NCBI GenBank assembly: GCA_964500895.1
Contig: CAZCQP010000077.1
Span: 1 to 7,252, forward strand
Reading direction: 5' to 3'
Length of the DNA: 7,252 nt
Origin: CAZCQP01 sp964500895
GTDB taxonomy: Bacteria; Bacillota; Clostridia; Lachnospirales; JAISER01
The notes beneath the pieces are model-generated. The model made no database searches. It saw nothing but the letters and a program-made list of their open reading frames with translations, and was not told the DNA's origin. The position numbers were made by a program, and so were the translations under genes. Shown here in pieces: positions 5,140 through 7,252 of the stretch (position 1 is its first letter; every line of letters begins with the position of its first letter).

Positions 5140-6312
5140 ATGCAGACTTTCAAAGTAAATGTTGCCCCTGGAATCGTTGATTGGGTTATGCGTCATGCAC
5201 CTGTCGAAAAAATGTCTGAACCGGTTCTTAATGAGCTGTCCCAATGGAAAGAGGGCATTAAGGAGCCCACATTTAACCAAGTGGAGATTATCAGCCGGAA
5301 AACGCAGATTCCTTTGGGTTATTTTTTCTTGCAAACTCCGCCGCAGGAAAATCTTCCAATTTTGGAGTGTCGTACGATAGATAGTGTTGGAGCAACGAGC
5401 CCAAGTCGTAATCTGATTGAGACCATCCACTACGCAGAAAGTGTGCAAGAGTGGATGCGTGATTATCTGATAGGACTTGGAAACGACAAATTAAACTATG
5501 TTGCGTCTCAAAAGAACAGCACTGCTGTAGATTCTATCGCCGCCAATATGCGCTATACTTTAAGTCTCCGTATGAATTGGTTTGCTGATTCCTCAAGTTC
5601 TGACGAGTCTTACAAGATTATTCGTAAACAGCTCGAAACCGTCGGTGTCTTGGTGCTGATGAGTGGGATTGTGGGAAAAAATACCCACCGGGCACTCGAC
5701 ATCAATGAATTTAGAGCCTTTACGCTAATCGACGATTTTGCTCCACTCATTTTTGTTAATGGCAACGATTCCGATGGAGGAAAGTTGTTCTCTTTGATAC
5801 ACGAAGCTGCCCATATATGGGTTGGAGTGGACAACTTTTTTAATGACAGAGGCAGTAGTGCGGACAGTATCAAGCCCATTGAAACATTGTGCAACGCTGT
5901 TGCGGCTGAACTATTGGTTCCCAATCGGATCTTTAATGAACAATGGACACACGTCGCTGGAAACGATGAACTTCCCACTACCATCAGAAAACTAGCAACC
6001 TTCTTTAAGTGTGGGACTACGGTCATTGCAAGAAGGGCTCTGGATAACAGGTATATCACCCAGCCACAGTACCAAAATTTTGCTTCGGAGGCAGTGCAGC
6101 AATTCGCTGCATATAAAAAAAACAAGGCACAGAGTGGTGGCAATTACTATGCAACCAATGCTATTAGGCTAGACAGCAGATTTTTAATCGCCGTTGACAA
6201 TAGTGTGCAAGAAGGAAAAACTCTTTACACCGATGCATATAGGCTAACCAATACCAGCCGGAAGACTTTTTCCAATTTGGTGGAAAAAGTACGGGGTGGC
6301 GATGATGCCTAA
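5140..6312 (+). CDS. HTH-ImmA/IrrE family metallopeptidase (COG2856 type)
   Basis: Family members combine an XRE-like DNA-binding region with a zinc metalloprotease and often act as regulators or antitoxins, by analogy with ImmA, which cleaves a phage-type repressor. The protein has 390 aa. Residues about 25-65 (QWKEGIKEPTFNQVEIISRK) fit the short N-terminal helix-turn-helix typical of the group. The zinc site is HEAAH, with His221, Glu222 and His225. The downstream acidic ligand is Glu248 or Glu257 in the stretch E-TLCNAVAAE-LLVP. The C-terminal 130 residues are a less conserved extension. The next gene overlaps the 3' end by 8 bases, so the two are co-translated. The active site looks intact. 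The substrate is unknown; autoregulation through the HTH is plausible. Confidence 0.9.
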   Translation: MQTFKVNVAPGIVDWVMRHAPVEKMSEPVLNELSQWKEGIKEPTFNQVEIISRKTQIPLGYFFLQTPPQENLPILECRTIDSVGATSPSRNLIETIHYAESVQEWMRDYLIGLGNDKLNYVASQKNSTAVDSIAANMRYTLSLRMNWFADSSSSDESYKIIRKQLETVGVLVLMSGIVGKNTHRALDINEFRAFTLIDDFAPLIFVNGNDSDGGKLFSLIHEAAHIWVGVDNFFNDRGSSADSIKPIETLCNAVAAELLVPNRIFNEQWTHVAGNDELPTTIRKLATFFKCGTTVIARRALDNRYITQPQYQNFASEAVQQFAAYKKNKAQSGGNYYATNAIRLDSRFLIAVDNSVQEGKTLYTDAYRLTNTSRKTFSNLVEKVRGGDDA

Positions 6313-6823
6313 TATCTTCCTATTCGACACAAACTCTTTCATTACTCCTTTTAAGAGCTACTATTCTTTTGAATTTGCCCCTGGCTTCTGGCGTTGCATT
6401 GAAGATGAAATGCGGCGAGGCCATATCGTGGTCTTAGACAAAGTACATAGTGAGTTGACTGAGGGAGAAGACGATTTAAGTCAATGGGCCGAATCATTAA
6501 ACCCTTCCAATATTATTGAGCACCGACAACCTGCAATAATTACCAATTATCGTAAAATTATCAATTACATTCAGAATGCTGGTTACTATAATGATCGTGC
6601 GTTGGCGGAGTGGTCTGACAGTAAAGTTGCCGACGCTTGGCTTATTGCCTGCGCTCTCGCCTTTGACTACACGGTCATCACATTTGAAGGTTCAAGTGGA
6701 GGTTTGAGCACATCGTCCCCCTCGTCACACCCCAAGATACCCGATGTATGCAGACATTTTGACTGCAAGTGTGGCGACTTATTTTATGCCATGAAGAATC
6801 TGTCATTCAGTATGGGTATGTAG
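6305..6823 (+). CDS. DUF4411 family PIN-like nuclease, putative toxin
   Basis: DUF4411 proteins have the PIN-domain fold of VapC-type ribonucleases, and members next to ImmA/IrrE genes are predicted toxins. The 172-aa product starts with MPNIFLFDTNSFI, whose Asp8 is the first PIN acidic residue. Glu50 in VHSEL is the second and Asp110 in ADAWLIACAL the third; Glu128 in ITFE may complete the site. The YY..F...FW segment (residues 19-29) is characteristic of DUF4411. ATG 6305 is preferred because GGGGTGG (6293-6299) lies 5 bases upstream; ATG 6302 and GTG 6296 are possible. It overlaps the ImmA-type gene by 8 bases and ends at TAG before a clear terminator, closing a two-gene operon. The RNA target is unknown. 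Confidence 0.88.
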   Translation: MPNIFLFDTNSFITPFKSYYSFEFAPGFWRCIEDEMRRGHIVVLDKVHSELTEGEDDLSQWAESLNPSNIIEHRQPAIITNYRKIINYIQNAGYYNDRALAEWSDSKVADAWLIACALAFDYTVITFEGSSGGLSTSSPSSHPKIPDVCRHFDCKCGDLFYAMKNLSFSMGM

Positions 6824-6869
6824 TGGGGTGTCTTTCTAAAAAGCTGCATGGTGACTGCTGTTGACACTG

Positions 6870-6891
6870 CGCCGAGAAATCGGCGTTTTTT
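6870..6891 (+). terminator. rho-independent terminator of the ImmA/DUF4411 operon
   Basis: CGCCGA (6870-6875) pairs with TCGGCG (6880-6885) around a GAAA tetraloop, followed by six T. It separates the module from the convergent gene to the right. Confidence 0.9.
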
Positions 6892-6939
6892 AATTGTTGG
6901 CATATCAAATCCTGTTTATTATGACGAAGGCATGAACCA

Positions 6940-7252
6940 CTAAGCGAGTGGGACATCTATCTCATCATCTCTATCGACCATTAAAGGTTCTTGTGGTTTT
7001 CTTTCATGTGCGAGATACTCGAAATCATAGTTGCACATATTTTGTTCTGGGCCAAATAAAAATGTCAAATAATTCTTTTCAGATAGTCGATCTTCTGTTT
7101 TAAGACACTCTTGATGAATCTGATTATCATTTTTAGCTTCAAGAACTAATGCTTGCATACTAGCCGCATACCCATCGTTTTCCGAATGGCAAAATACATA
7201 GGGTCTCCTCCACAACCACTCAACCCGGAGCGACTTAGGCGAAGACGGTGAA
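6940..7252 (-). CDS. unrecognised protein, C-terminal part (5' end beyond window)
   Basis: The minus-strand frame is open from the window edge to TAG at 6940-6942, giving about 103 residues. A TTG near 7215 could start a shorter product, but the frame stays open upstream with coding-like residues (SPKSLRVEWLWRRPYVF), so the true start is probably outside the window. The visible part is acidic toward the end (VDRDDEIDVPLA) and contains a hydrophobic-aromatic stretch around LTFLFGPEQNMCNYDFEYLA. There are no transmembrane segments or known motifs that I can name. It is transcribed toward the DUF4411 gene. It may belong to the same integrated element; function is unknown. Confidence 0.65.
   Translation of the reverse strand, partial: SPSSPKSLRVEWLWRRPYVFCHSENDGYAASMQALVLEAKNDNQIHQECLKTEDRLSEKNYLTFLFGPEQNMCNYDFEYLAHERKPQEPLMVDRDDEIDVPLA

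Overview
The window looks like accessory DNA from an anaerobic, probably gut-associated member of the Clostridia (Bacillota). The grounds are the MobC / relaxase / large serine recombinase cassette of Clostridial type, AGGAGG-type ribosome binding sites, mixed GC content and AT-rich spacers. The 100-N gap shows that it comes from a draft assembly, possibly a metagenome bin. Genus cannot be fixed from the sequence.

Left part (1-4394): the end of a mobilizable integrative element. An AT-rich opening holds only a possible C-terminal coding tail (1-159) and a weak hypothetical gene (341-598); nothing firm was found at 160-340. A terminator (682-718) and a series of inverted repeats (729-890), which is a candidate oriT, come next. 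The operon mobC (965-1452) and MOB_P-type relaxase (1430-2560) follows, and then a 556-aa large serine recombinase (2672-4342) with its own promoter. The recombinase would cut and rejoin the element, while MobC and the relaxase would nick oriT for transfer by a helper conjugation system; no type IV secretion genes are in view. The N gap inside mobC is flanked by two identical 55-bp copies, so it is almost certainly a scaffolding artefact. It falsely fuses mobC with the relaxase in one reading frame.

Middle part (4343-5139): about 800 bases with no credible protein gene. On the minus strand it holds the 3' portion of a tRNA-Tyr gene (4767-4819, anticodon GTA to CCA) without its 5' half, then a terminator. 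Further along lie a second, shorter tRNA 3'-end relic (4616-4637) and another terminator. This is the expected look of a tRNA attachment-site scar, possibly of two successive insertions. No feature was found at 4396-4520 or 4873-5070.

Right part (5098-6891): a compact two-gene module with an extended -10 promoter, a strong ribosome binding site, overlapping genes and a closing terminator. It encodes an HTH-ImmA/IrrE-type zinc metallopeptidase protein (390 aa) and a DUF4411 PIN-like nuclease (172 aa). This resembles a toxin-antitoxin or defence-type module at the edge of an integrated element and is the most interesting functional unit here. Beyond it a convergent minus-strand gene (6940 to the window end) is open to the edge and unrecognised.
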